Source: an uncultured Neomegalonema sp. (GTDB lineage: Bacteria; Pseudomonadota; Alphaproteobacteria; Rhodobacterales; Rhodobacteraceae). Taken from it: a DNA stretch of 32,065 bases. A model generated the notes under the pieces. The model did not search any database. It was not told the origin of the DNA and saw only the letters and a list, made by a program, of their open reading frames with translations. Where the stretch lies: assembly GCA_937911325.1 (NCBI GenBank), contig CALDSD010000004.1:1-32065 (forward strand). Reading direction: 5' to 3'. Made by a program: the position numbers and the translations under genes. Shown in pieces: positions 25,391 to 32,065 of this stretch (position 1 is its first letter; each line of letters begins with the position of its first letter).

Positions 25391-26041
25391 TTAAGGACTG
25401 GCCTCGTCAAGAACTCTGCGAATGGCGGCGATCGCATCTGCTGCGACATCTTCGATCTGACGACCCGCGTCAATGACGCGGCACCGCTCCGGATTGGCGG
25501 CGGCGATGTCCAGGAACGCGCGCCGCAGCGTCGCCTGGAAGCCCTCTCCTAGCTGCTCATAGCGATCTTCCTCTCCGGCGCCGCCCCGGACGCCGGCGGT
25601 TTTGGGGTCGAGGTCGAAAATCAAGGTCAGGTCGGCCTCCCGGTCGATGGTCAACGCATGGATCCGCTCAACCAGCTCCGCGTCGGCGCCGCGTCCCGCC
25701 GCTTGATAGGCGCGCGTCGAGTCGACAAAGCGGTCGCACAAGACGATTTCGCCGCGGACCAGAGCCGGCTCGATCGTGCGTTCAAGATGATCCCGGCGCG
25801 CGGCGTTGAACAGCAGAAGCTCGGTCATGGCGGACCAGCGCTGGGGCGCGCCCGACACAAGCAACGAGCGGATCTCCTCGGCGCCGGGGGAGCCGCCAGG
25901 TTCTCGCGTCGTCGTCACCGTACGTCCGGCTTGCTCGCGGAGGAACTCTGCCGCCAGTCGGAGTTGGGTCGACTTGCCGGCGCCGTCGACGCCCTCGAAG
26001 GTAACGAACAGGCCAGGAGGCTTTGGGCTTTGATCGGCCAT
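25391..26041 (-). CDS. tmk: Thymidylate kinase
   Basis: Converts dTMP to dTDP with ATP. The 216-residue product has the P-loop FEGVDGAGKST at 15-25, TREPGGSPGAEEIR for substrate binding, and the DR motif CDRFVDSTRAYQ. The LID region is RGGAGEEDRYEQLG; the P-loop has no Arg and the LID has an Arg, as in the Escherichia coli type. I start at the ATG at 26041, 1 bp after the dacA stop; the longer frame reading into dacA is not needed. The gene is sandwiched between dacA and holB in one transcript. Confidence 0.95.
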   Translation of the reverse strand: MADQSPKPPGLFVTFEGVDGAGKSTQLRLAAEFLREQAGRTVTTTREPGGSPGAEEIRSLLVSGAPQRWSAMTELLLFNAARRDHLERTIEPALVRGEIVLCDRFVDSTRAYQAAGRGADAELVERIHALTIDREADLTLIFDLDPKTAGVRGGAGEEDRYEQLGEGFQATLRRAFLDIAAANPERCRVIDAGRQIEDVAADAIAAIRRVLDEASP

Positions 26042-26042
26042 G

Positions 26043-27326
26043 TCAGCTGGAGATCTCCGCCATGAGCTTATTGAGCAGGAACTGGGCGCCGGCCCCAAGT
26101 CGGCTCATATAGCCGCCTTCGGCGACGTCTTCGGCGGCGACGACGTCGGTCTCGACCGGACCAACGCCAGGAATTGAGATCCGCAGCACGCCGATGGGAT
26201 CGCCCTTTCGGACCGGCGCCGAGATCGGCCCGTCATAGATCAGCACGGCTTTCGTGTCCTCTTCGCCGACCCAGGGCATCGCCACTGTCAGGTCTTGTGT
26301 AATGGCCAGCGGCACGGTCGACGCCGCGCCGATCCAGACCTCGGCCTCGCCGACGATGTCGCCCTCCTTCGCCAGCGTCTGCAGCCGGAATTCCCGGAAC
26401 GCCCAGGAGAGCAGGCGCTCCATTTCTTGCGTGCGCTCGCGCGCCGTGTCCAGACCCGCGACGACGGCGATGATGCGACGGCCCTCGCGCTCCGCAGAGG
26501 TGACGATCCCGTATCCGGCGTCCTCGGTATGTCCGGTTTTCAACCCGTCCACGCCGGAACCCGACCGAAACAGAAGCTGGTTGCGGTTCTTCTGAGCGGC
26601 CGGCGCACCCCATTTGAAGTCCGGCTCGGCGAAGTAGAAGTAGTGCTCGGGGTATTCGCGGATGAGATGCGCGCCCAGCGTCGCAAGATCACGAACGGTC
26701 ATACGATGACCCTCAGCCGGTAGCCCCGTCGAGTTGAGGAACACCGAGTCGGTGAGCCCAATGTCGGCGCCGCGTTCGGTCATCCGGCGGGAGAAGGCTT
26801 CTTCGGTGCCCGCCAACGCTTCGGCCAAGACGATGCAAGCGTCATTTCCGGAAACAACGATGATCCCGCGCAAAAGGTCTTCAACGGTCGGACGGTCCCG
26901 GAGGTCGAGAAACATCGTCGACCCTTCCTTCTGGTAGGCCGCTTCGCTCACCGGGAAGGTCTCATCCAACTGGAGCCGCCCTTGCGACAGCGCATGAAAC
27001 GCCATCTCGACGGTCATGAGTTTGGACATGGAGGCTGGGTGGATCGCCTCGTCCGAGCCTTTCTCGAACAAGACGGCGCCGGTCGTGTAGTCAACGACAA
27101 TCGCATTCTTGGCGCGGGTGTCGATCTCTTGGGCCACGGCTGAAACGTTTGGCGCGACCGAGAACGCAGCCGCGGTGAGCGCAAGGACGGCAGCGATGGT
27201 TCTGGCGAATGGTCGTGCGTCTGTTTTCGGGCGCAAGGCTCTTGAACACGGATTTCCCTCAGGTGGAATACCCTGTAGCTCAATTCCTGGCTGCCGTGCT
27301 TCTGGCGACAAAGCTCGTCTCAACAT
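26043..27326 (-). CDS. dacA: D-alanyl-D-alanine carboxypeptidase (PBP5/6 family)
   Basis: A low-molecular-weight penicillin-binding protein that trims the terminal D-Ala of peptidoglycan stem peptides. The active-site SxxK is Ser99-Lys102 (PASMSKLM), SGN is at 159-161 and KTG begins at Lys263. The C-terminal beta domain and a final amphipathic helix (MSRLGAGAQFLLNKLMAEISS) are present; that helix typically anchors the enzyme to the membrane. The ATG at 27326 has AGAGGA upstream but gives an unusually long 44-residue segment before the hydrophobic signal core (IAAVLALTAAAFSVA), with cleavage near AVA|QE. A TTG at codon 31 could be the real start. It sits between the SPOR lipoprotein and tmk. 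Confidence 0.93.
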   Translation of the reverse strand: MLRRALSPEARQPGIELQGIPPEGNPCSRALRPKTDARPFARTIAAVLALTAAAFSVAPNVSAVAQEIDTRAKNAIVVDYTTGAVLFEKGSDEAIHPASMSKLMTVEMAFHALSQGRLQLDETFPVSEAAYQKEGSTMFLDLRDRPTVEDLLRGIIVVSGNDACIVLAEALAGTEEAFSRRMTERGADIGLTDSVFLNSTGLPAEGHRMTVRDLATLGAHLIREYPEHYFYFAEPDFKWGAPAAQKNRNQLLFRSGSGVDGLKTGHTEDAGYGIVTSAEREGRRIIAVVAGLDTARERTQEMERLLSWAFREFRLQTLAKEGDIVGEAEVWIGAASTVPLAITQDLTVAMPWVGEEDTKAVLIYDGPISAPVRKGDPIGVLRISIPGVGPVETDVVAAEDVAEGGYMSRLGAGAQFLLNKLMAEISS

Positions 27327-27372
27327 GGGCGATCCTCTTGTGAGCCGCCCATGCGCCGCTAAGAGCCTGCGA

Positions 27373-28425
27373 CTATGGGCGAACCATCATCGCGTCTATA
27401 TGGCCGAGCGTTTGGGCCAGGCGCAAGGCGTCCACGGCTTCGGCTTCTGTCGCGAAGGGGCCCAGACGCACGCGTTGGAAGACGCCGTTGATGGATTGGT
27501 ACTGCGAGACGGTGACCCGTCCGCCGCTCCATGTGTCGGCGAGCAGCCGCAGCTCTTCGGCGTGCATCGGATCCAAGAACGCGCCGATCTGCACGAAATG
27601 TCCGTCCAAAAGCGGCGCCGCTGCCGTTTCGTAACCGGTGAGAGGCTCTGTCAAAGCGGAGTCTTCGTAACCGTAGTTCGGCGATCCCTGCGTCCAGGGG
27701 GCGCCGGCGGTTTCCGCCGTGGGAAGGTCCGGAGCCGCGTAGAGCGTATCGTAGTCGTCGCTGTCATTGCGCTGGCCGACCACAGGGTCGGCGGGCTGCG
27801 CGTCCCCGTAGCGCCAGCCATCCGCGCCGCCGTTTAGGCCCGCTTGCTGCTGACCGAGGTTTGGATGCCGAGCCGGCTCGTTGGCCTGAGCGCGACGCGC
27901 GTCATACTGTTCGAACGTCTCATAGGGGTATGGCGCGTTCTGGTAAGTCGCCGGCTGACGGGTCTGGTAAGCGTCGCGAGGTTGGTTGCGAGACCAGCTT
28001 TCCTGTCGTTGATAAGCGGGTTGCGCTTCGTGGGATCGCGTCGCTCCGCGCTGCTCATACTGGCGATAGGGGTCGGCTGCGCTGTCGTCGTATCGCGTTG
28101 TGCGATCGGACCGCCAATCCGCCTGCGCCGGCTCTGCGCCATTGTATTGAGATCCGTCGGCGTAAGCCGTCTCGTAGGTTGTCTCGTAAGGATTGACGGC
28201 CCAATCCTCGGTTTCTTCCTCATCCTGCGTCTCGGCCTCGCCTTTCTCGTGCAAAGCGTCGCTGTAGGTGATCTGGCCGTTTTGATCGGCGTGATAGACC
28301 GCTTTCGCCAGGTGGGCGACCAGTCCAACTTCGGCGCAAGCGCTCAATGACGCCGCGACGAAACAGCCGGTCGCCAATTTGAAGAATGTATGTTTGTCAG
28401 CCAGTTGGCGCGCGCGCTCGGACAT
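27373..28425 (-). CDS. SPOR domain lipoprotein in the rlpA position
   Basis: A 350-residue predicted lipoprotein with lipobox SLSAC (Cys30). The middle (about 60-270) is low-complexity and rich in Tyr, Gln, Arg, Asp and Ala, and is probably disordered. The last ~75 residues form a SPOR domain (GHFVQIGAFLDPMHAEELRLL, then FQRVRLGPFATEAEAVDAL), which binds denuded glycans at the division site. In many alphaproteobacteria the gene before dacA is rlpA, which has a double-psi beta-barrel and a SPOR domain. This product has SPOR but no recognisable beta-barrel, although the N-terminal GLVAHLAKAVYHADQNG could be a remnant. The ATG has GAGAG about 9 nt upstream. It leads the dacA-tmk-holB run. Confidence 0.85.
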   Translation of the reverse strand: MSERARQLADKHTFFKLATGCFVAASLSACAEVGLVAHLAKAVYHADQNGQITYSDALHEKGEAETQDEEETEDWAVNPYETTYETAYADGSQYNGAEPAQADWRSDRTTRYDDSAADPYRQYEQRGATRSHEAQPAYQRQESWSRNQPRDAYQTRQPATYQNAPYPYETFEQYDARRAQANEPARHPNLGQQQAGLNGGADGWRYGDAQPADPVVGQRNDSDDYDTLYAAPDLPTAETAGAPWTQGSPNYGYEDSALTEPLTGYETAAAPLLDGHFVQIGAFLDPMHAEELRLLADTWSGGRVTVSQYQSINGVFQRVRLGPFATEAEAVDALRLAQTLGHIDAMMVRP

Positions 28426-28604
28426 AGGATCGCTCTCGGAACGGGCTCGAAAGGAGCTCTGCTAACGCGAGCGTCTTAGCCCGCTTACAGCATCACAGTA
28501 CGGAATCTTGGTTGAATCGCGGTTAACGACGTTCTATTTGCCGGCGGTTCGAGATGCGGAGGCTGGACGTCGGTCGCGAGAGCCGTTAGCAAAGCCGCGC
28601 ATTT

Positions 28605-28692
28605 GGAGGGGTGGCAGAGTGGTCGATTGCGGCGGTCTTGAAAACCGTTGATGTGAGAGCATCCGTGGGTTCGAATCCCACCCCCTCCGCCA
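28605..28692 (+). tRNA. tRNA-Ser(UGA)
   Basis: The 7-bp acceptor stem GGAGGGG/CCCCTCC, the T arm GTGGG-TTCGAAT-CCCAC and the anticodon arm CGGT-CTTGAAA-ACCG are all present. The anticodon is TGA with T33, and the long variable arm typical of tRNA-Ser is visible. The discriminator is G and CCA is encoded at 28690-28692. It ends 344 bp before the recombinase module. Confidence 0.97.
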
Positions 28693-28857
28693 CCCACGCT
28701 CGGGGTTTTTACGTCCTGCTATCTTCGCCCAAATTCCTCCGCGTTTTCCAAGAGTTACGTGAGCTATCCGCCCGTGCCGCGCGTCTCCATGACCCGAGCG
28801 CACGGATTTGAGCCGAGGGTCTCTAGGAGGGGTTTTCAGGTGTGCGTTTTGTCGGAT

Positions 28858-28875
28858 TTCCCTGTTTGCAGGGAA
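28858..28875. repeat. TTCCCTG-TTTG-CAGGGAA inverted repeat
   Basis: Perfect 7-bp arms at 28858-28864 and 28869-28875 around a 4-bp spacer. They use the same CAGGGAA word as the larger palindrome at 28974-28999, but with the arms in the opposite order. Confidence 0.75.
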
Positions 28876-28973
28876 TTTAGTGGGCGTTTCGGCGAATTTC
28901 GCCGTATTTTACCCTGGGTCAGCCTGTTTATTTTCGTAAAAACAGTTCGTTAGGCCTAGCTGGCGCGCAGGGA

Positions 28974-28999
28974 TAACAGGGAAATTAAATTCCCTGTTA
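28974..28999. repeat. 26-bp near-palindrome TAACAGGGAA-N6-TTCCCTGTTA
   Basis: Perfect 10-bp arms at 28974-28983 and 28990-28999 surround ATTAAA; only one base pair breaks full symmetry. A direct copy, CAGGGATAA, abuts it at 28968. It is 37 bp beyond the recombinase stop codon and surrounded by AT-rich sequence. It is a candidate recombinase binding or crossover site. Confidence 0.75.
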
Positions 29000-29036
29000 G
29001 GTGTTTTTTGCGCGGTTTTACGTTCGTCGTCCGATG

Positions 29037-30707
29037 TTAGCGCTCGAAGCCGAGCAATTTCGCCTGGGCGCGCCAGCAGAGCGGGATATCTGTCTGCAGG
29101 AGTTTCTTGACTGTGAGTTCGGGCGGTTGGCGCCCTTCGAGGATCGCTTGGGTGATCTCGGGCGAGAGCAGCGCGAGCGGCGCGCGTTGACGAAGCACCG
29201 CTGCGGTCCGCCCAAAGCGCCGAGCCGTCTGGGCCATAGAAACGCCAGCGCGGAGTGCGTCGAGCCAATGGTGGGCTGCGGCGATGGTCCTGATCAGGTT
29301 TTCGTCCGGCGCGCGCTGGAACCGGCCGAGGATGATCTTTTGCTCCACGCCCCGGCGGCGGGTCTGGAACGCCGTTTCAAACTCGAGATGTTCAGGTGCG
29401 ATCTCGTCGAAGGCGACCTCGAGCGCCTCCGCAACGGCTTCGGGGTCGAGCCTGACGGTCATTGCTCCGGGCGCGATCTCGATCTTCGCCGCCAGCTTTT
29501 GGAGCGGCGTACCTCTAGTTCGTACGAGAGTGGTCACGAGAGCTGCTAAGTCGCTCTCAAGACGTGCGGCAAGGTCAGGCGTCGGTGTGACGAACAGGCG
29601 ATCTTGGAGGCTCTGAAGATGCTTGGCGATCGCCGAGGCGACGGCGCGCTCAAGCGCCTCTGCAGGCAGTCGCCATCCTCCGCGCGCGCTCTCGGATCCC
29701 TTAAGACTGATCAGGCGGTGCGAGTGGGTCGGCGTAAGCCGATCGCCACTCGCGTCGAAGACGCGTCCCGCCAGCGGCGAGCGGGTTCGGGGCTCACGCA
29801 GCGCGCCGGTGCTCTTGTCTCTGACCCGCCGGCGTCGGCTGCGCGCCTGAAGCTTCTCCTGGACCCGCGCGAACAGCGCCTCTTCCAGGATCGGCTGATG
29901 CTGACCGGGGTAATCCTGGTCCTTGTGGCGAATGCGACCGACATAGATCGGATTGCAGAGCAGATAGTGGATCTGGCCGGCGGTCATCACCGATCCGCCG
30001 ACGATCCGACCGCTCTCGAACCGGCGCAGTTTGGATCGGAGCCCTTTGCGCGCCGCCGCATCGCGAACCTCCCGCAGCGTCTCATGGCTGTCGTAGAGTT
30101 GGAACAGCAGCTTGACCGCCTCCGCCTCGATTGGATTGACGACCAAAGCGCGCTCAACACCATCGCGCTTCACATCGTAGCCCAGCGGCGGCAGGCCGCC
30201 CATCCAGAGTCCTCTCTTCTTCGAGGCGGCGATCTTGTCGCGGATCCGCTCGCCCGTAACCTCCCGCTCGAACTGTGCGAAGGAAAGCAGAATGTTGAGG
30301 GTCAGGCGCCCCATGGATGTGGCGGTGTTGAAGGCTTGGGTCACCGAGACGAAGGAGCATCCGGCGCGATCGAAGCGATCGACGAGCTGCGCGAAGTCGG
30401 CGAGCGATCGGGTCAATCGGTCGATCTTGTAGACGACCACCATCTCAACCCGGCCAGCGTCGATTTCGCTGAGCAGACGCTGTATCGCGGGGCGGTCGAG
30501 CGTGCCGCCAGAGACGCCGCCGTCGTCAAAGCGCGCCGGCAGCTCGCGCCAGCCTTCGTGCCTCTGGCTGGCGATGTAGGCGGCGCACGCTTCGCGTTGC
30601 GCGTCGAGCGAATTGAAAGCCTGATCGAGCCCTTCATCCGAAGATTTACGCGTGTAAATTGCTGCTCGGATCGCGCGACGCTGGGATACGACCGTGTCGT
30701 CTTTCAT
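29037..30707 (-). CDS. Large serine recombinase
   Basis: A 556-residue site-specific recombinase. The resolvase domain (about 12-160) has YTRKSSDEG with the catalytic Ser22, FDDGGVSGGTLDRP and VVYKIDRLTRS. The Recombinase domain (about 175-300) contains GLPPLGYDV and NPIYVGRIRHKDQ. The zinc-ribbon Cys pairs of phiC31-type integrases are not visible; the corresponding part reads SPLAGRVFDASGDRLTPTH. The last ~60 residues look like a helix-turn-helix (TAAVLRQRAPLALLSPEITQAIL). The ATG at 30707 overlaps the DUF2924 stop by 4 bp; an ATG at 30755 would add 16 residues. It likely integrates or excises the element. Confidence 0.92.
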   Translation of the reverse strand: MKDDTVVSQRRAIRAAIYTRKSSDEGLDQAFNSLDAQREACAAYIASQRHEGWRELPARFDDGGVSGGTLDRPAIQRLLSEIDAGRVEMVVVYKIDRLTRSLADFAQLVDRFDRAGCSFVSVTQAFNTATSMGRLTLNILLSFAQFEREVTGERIRDKIAASKKRGLWMGGLPPLGYDVKRDGVERALVVNPIEAEAVKLLFQLYDSHETLREVRDAAARKGLRSKLRRFESGRIVGGSVMTAGQIHYLLCNPIYVGRIRHKDQDYPGQHQPILEEALFARVQEKLQARSRRRRVRDKSTGALREPRTRSPLAGRVFDASGDRLTPTHSHRLISLKGSESARGGWRLPAEALERAVASAIAKHLQSLQDRLFVTPTPDLAARLESDLAALVTTLVRTRGTPLQKLAAKIEIAPGAMTVRLDPEAVAEALEVAFDEIAPEHLEFETAFQTRRRGVEQKIILGRFQRAPDENLIRTIAAAHHWLDALRAGVSMAQTARRFGRTAAVLRQRAPLALLSPEITQAILEGRQPPELTVKKLLQTDIPLCWRAQAKLLGFER

Positions 30708-31123
30708 CGCGAACTGGTCCTCGATCTTAGACCGAAGAAGCGTGGGCCAGACCATTTCACGCCGGTGATCTCCCGCGCGACCGCCGTCAACGACGGGTAG
30801 CGCGCGCCGCGATAGAGAACCCCATCCTCGACGATCTCAACAACATGGCTGACGCCGTTCCACTCGCGCACGAGCCGACCGCCAGGTTTGAGCTGAGGCG
30901 ACCTGCGTGCGGGCGCCTCGCCCGAAGCAATCCGGAGCAGACGTTTCTTCATGCGCAGTTTGAGACCGCCTTCGATACAGACCTGCTGCTCATAGGCGAT
31001 GATGCGGGCCAGCATGACCCGGCTCGCGCCTTTTGGTGGCGCACAGTCGAGCTGTTTGCGCCAAAGGGCGAGCAGTTCTTCGCGTGGAAGCTCTCGAAGA
31101 GCTTCGAGGTCGTCGTCGGTCAT
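30704..31123 (-). CDS. DUF2924 family protein
   Basis: A 139-residue protein matching the DUF2924 pattern: an N-terminal helix (LREELLALWRKQLDCAPPKG-like), a central basic segment (GLKLRMKKRLLRIASG) and a C-terminal beta region with GGRLVREWNGVSHVVEI, GVLYRGARYPSLTAVAREITG and WSGPRFFGL. In alphaproteobacteria this family is regularly found next to serine recombinases of the kind here; its function is not established, though the fold suggests DNA binding as an accessory or directionality factor (inference). The ATG at 31123 overlaps the DUF3489 stop, and the stop overlaps the recombinase ATG, so all three are translationally coupled. Confidence 0.88.
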   Translation of the reverse strand: MTDDDLEALRELPREELLALWRKQLDCAPPKGASRVMLARIIAYEQQVCIEGGLKLRMKKRLLRIASGEAPARRSPQLKPGGRLVREWNGVSHVVEIVEDGVLYRGARYPSLTAVAREITGVKWSGPRFFGLRSRTSSR

Positions 31124-31548
31124 TGCATCGCCAGACAATACCGCCGCGCGCCGAGCTCCCCTTCGAGCATGATGCGATATCCGCGCTGACGCAGCCGCGT
31201 GATGGCCGCCCGGATGGTGTGCGGTCGCCAGCCGAGTGCGTGTTCGAGCTCGCTGATCGCCGCACCGCCAGCCTCGATCTCATGCAGCAGTCGGCCGAGC
31301 TTCCCGGTCGGGCGGGGGTCGCCAGGGGCCGCCCTGGCTCGGCCGGCCGCAGTAAGCACGACGCGCTCGTGGCCCTTTCGACCGGTTTTCCGCGCGAGGC
31401 CCGCATCGATCAATCGGTTCAGCGAGGCTTCGAGCGTCGCGCCGCGGGCGCGCACCTGCGCCGGCGGTGGCAGCAGATCGCATTTCGGCCGCTGAGCGGC
31501 GGCTAAGATCAAACGCTTCTGGTTGGAAGTGAGAGTGATGTCGGACAT
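31120..31548 (-). CDS. DUF3489 family protein
   Basis: A 142-residue protein with two winged-helix-like parts. The first half starts LTSNQKRLILAAAQR and includes SLNRLIDAGLARKTG. The second has the DUF3489 core, GKLGRLLHEIEAGGAAISELEHALGW followed by RPHTIRAAITRLRQRGYRI, a clear helix-turn-helix. DNA binding is therefore likely. It is the first gene of the coupled DUF3489-DUF2924-recombinase set and may regulate it. The ATG at 31548 has GGAGCG about 8 nt upstream. An inverted repeat lies 22 bp further upstream. Confidence 0.88.
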   Translation of the reverse strand: MSDITLTSNQKRLILAAAQRPKCDLLPPPAQVRARGATLEASLNRLIDAGLARKTGRKGHERVVLTAAGRARAAPGDPRPTGKLGRLLHEIEAGGAAISELEHALGWRPHTIRAAITRLRQRGYRIMLEGELGARRYCLAMQ

Positions 31549-31569
31549 AGTCGGCGCTCCTTGACGTGA

Positions 31570-31594
31570 GCGCCTGATCCCTAGCGTCAGGCGC
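31570..31594. promoter_or_regulatory. GCGCCTGA-N9-TCAGGCGC inverted repeat upstream of the DUF3489 gene
   Basis: Perfect 8-bp arms at 31570-31577 and 31587-31594 with a 9-bp spacer, 22-46 bp before the DUF3489 start. It could be an operator for autoregulation or a terminator for the gene upstream; there is no clear T-run on the minus strand, which favours an operator. Confidence 0.45.
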
Positions 31595-31741
31595 CCGCAT
31601 CGCCCTCAGGCCCGGCGATTCCGCGCCCGGCCGCGTCGCCCGGCGCACCGGGGACGACGCCAGTACCGCTCTTTGAGACGGACAAGTCCAGTCGTTTCGG
31701 AGCCCGGTTTGAGGGCGCGGCGCGCGGCGACGTTGCGCGCG

Positions 31742-32065
31742 TTAATCCAGTTCCGGATACTCAGGAGGTGGACGAAGGTGCGCGTTTCTGATCTCGGCCT
31801 GTCTGACCCACTCCTCGGCGCTCAGCGTCTCAGGAACAAGGAGGTAACCGCCCTCCTCGGCGTCGGGCGCAAACCGCTCCCGCAGGCGGTCGAGTAGCTT
31901 GTCGGCGCGCACGTCGCCGGCCATCGCTTTTCTGCGGATCAGCGTGATCATGAGCTCGGCCGTCGTCACATAGACCTGCCGACCGCCATCGGATATCGCA
32001 TGCCGTATAAGAGAAGAAAACTGAAAGAGAGTGATTTGGTGTGGGGAGACGTTAGGCGGCGAGCG
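31742..32065 (-). CDS. DUF5681-like protein, C-terminal part (N-terminus beyond window)
   Basis: The minus-strand frame ending at 31742 stays open to the window edge, 107 codons. The core DGGRQVYVTTAELMITLIRR, followed by KAMAGDVRADKLLDRLRERF, matches the C-terminal part of DUF5681 proteins, in which a Gly-rich turn and a T-x-x-E helix precede a KAxxGDxRA helix. These proteins are common in alphaproteobacterial mobile elements and have no assigned function. A GTG at 31969 could start a 75-residue product, but the DUF5681 similarity begins before it, so a longer gene is more likely. The part beyond about 31990 is less GC-rich, and a junction there cannot be ruled out. Confidence 0.5.
   Translation of the reverse strand, partial: RSPPNVSPHQITLFQFSSLIRHAISDGGRQVYVTTAELMITLIRRKAMAGDVRADKLLDRLRERFAPDAEEGGYLLVPETLSAEEWVRQAEIRNAHLRPPPEYPELD

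Larger units (their letters stand above)
28693..29036. other. AT-richer gene-free stretch between tRNA-Ser and the recombinase, probable attachment region
   Basis: No convincing gene lies here. Just after the tRNA is CTCGGGGTTTTT, possibly its terminator. From about 28840 the composition drops in GC and repeated CAGGGA/TTCCCTG words appear (28858-28864, 28869-28875, 28968-28973, 28977-28983, 28990-28996). A short perfect dyad CGGCGAA-T-TTCGCCG is at 28890-28904. The position, beside a tRNA and directly downstream of a serine recombinase, suggests an element end or recombinase-binding region. Confidence 0.5.

Noticed and set aside
28485-28811. Short ORFs across tRNA-Ser on both strands
   Set aside because: They are the usual false genes produced by translating a tRNA; the cloverleaf explains the conservation.
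28974-29012. Palindrome followed by T-run as an intrinsic terminator
   Set aside because: The T-run follows on the plus strand, but no plus-strand gene is transcribed into it except the distant tRNA; the recombinase is on the other strand. The repeated use of the same word elsewhere fits a binding site better.
31606-31770. Short Arg-rich minus-strand frame (…RNWINARN…KERYWRR…) between the DUF5681-like and DUF3489 genes
   Set aside because: It has no ATG or ribosome site and overlaps the end of the DUF5681-like gene; not enough to call a gene.
1-32065. CRISPR arrays, rRNA genes, IS elements and riboswitches
   Set aside because: I saw no regularly spaced repeats, no rRNA sequence, no transposase and no recognisable riboswitch core in any gap.

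Overview
The window is high-GC bacterial DNA whose gene content points to an alphaproteobacterium. It has a C4-pathway 5-aminolevulinate synthase, a phasin-like protein, a fused 1164-residue indolepyruvate ferredoxin oxidoreductase, and the alphaproteobacterial-type run SPOR lipoprotein - dacA - tmk - holB - tatD - MBL hydrolase. I cannot name a genus from sequence alone.

Layout. 1-1273 (-): the N-terminal part of an autotransporter-like secreted protein that runs off the left edge. 1429-5537 (-): a compact cluster of an alkaline-phosphatase-superfamily phosphodiesterase, a fumarase/aspartase-superfamily lyase, an aminoglycoside-phosphotransferase-like kinase and a short-chain dehydrogenase, probably one pathway of unknown substrate. 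5730-6847 (+): the membrane protease HtpX followed by a 46-residue membrane protein. 6872-8506 (-): hemA, preceded by a perfect FNR-type box, then a phasin-like gene. 8808-9836 (+): a proline-racemase-family enzyme with the Ser/Cys signature of trans-3-hydroxy-L-proline dehydratase, ending at a strong intrinsic terminator. 9891-16086 (-): a repeat-containing lipoprotein with a peptidoglycan-binding domain, a DMT exporter, a flavin reductase with a Nudix-like tail, a small MazF-like orphan and two related alpha/beta hydrolases. 16300-19794 (+): the indolepyruvate oxidoreductase, behind a 27-bp dyad. 19808-21431: a divergent AEC transporter and glyoxalase-like protein.

21435-28425 holds the housekeeping run on the minus strand: SPOR lipoprotein, dacA, tmk, holB, then tatD and an MBL hydrolase. 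It is interrupted by one plus-strand gene for a secreted cysteine-rich protein, at the place where metG is often found. A tRNA-Ser(UGA) lies at 28605-28692.

From the tRNA to the right edge the window looks like an integrated element. A 344-bp AT-richer stretch carries repeated CAGGGAA/TTCCCTG words and a 26-bp near-palindrome. It is followed on the minus strand by a large serine recombinase, a DUF2924 protein and a DUF3489 protein coupled by ATGA overlaps. A DUF5681-like fragment continues past the edge. This repeat/recombinase module is the best candidate for something under-described. Many start codons were moved inward from the longest possible ORF on the basis of Shine-Dalgarno sequences, and this is noted for each gene.
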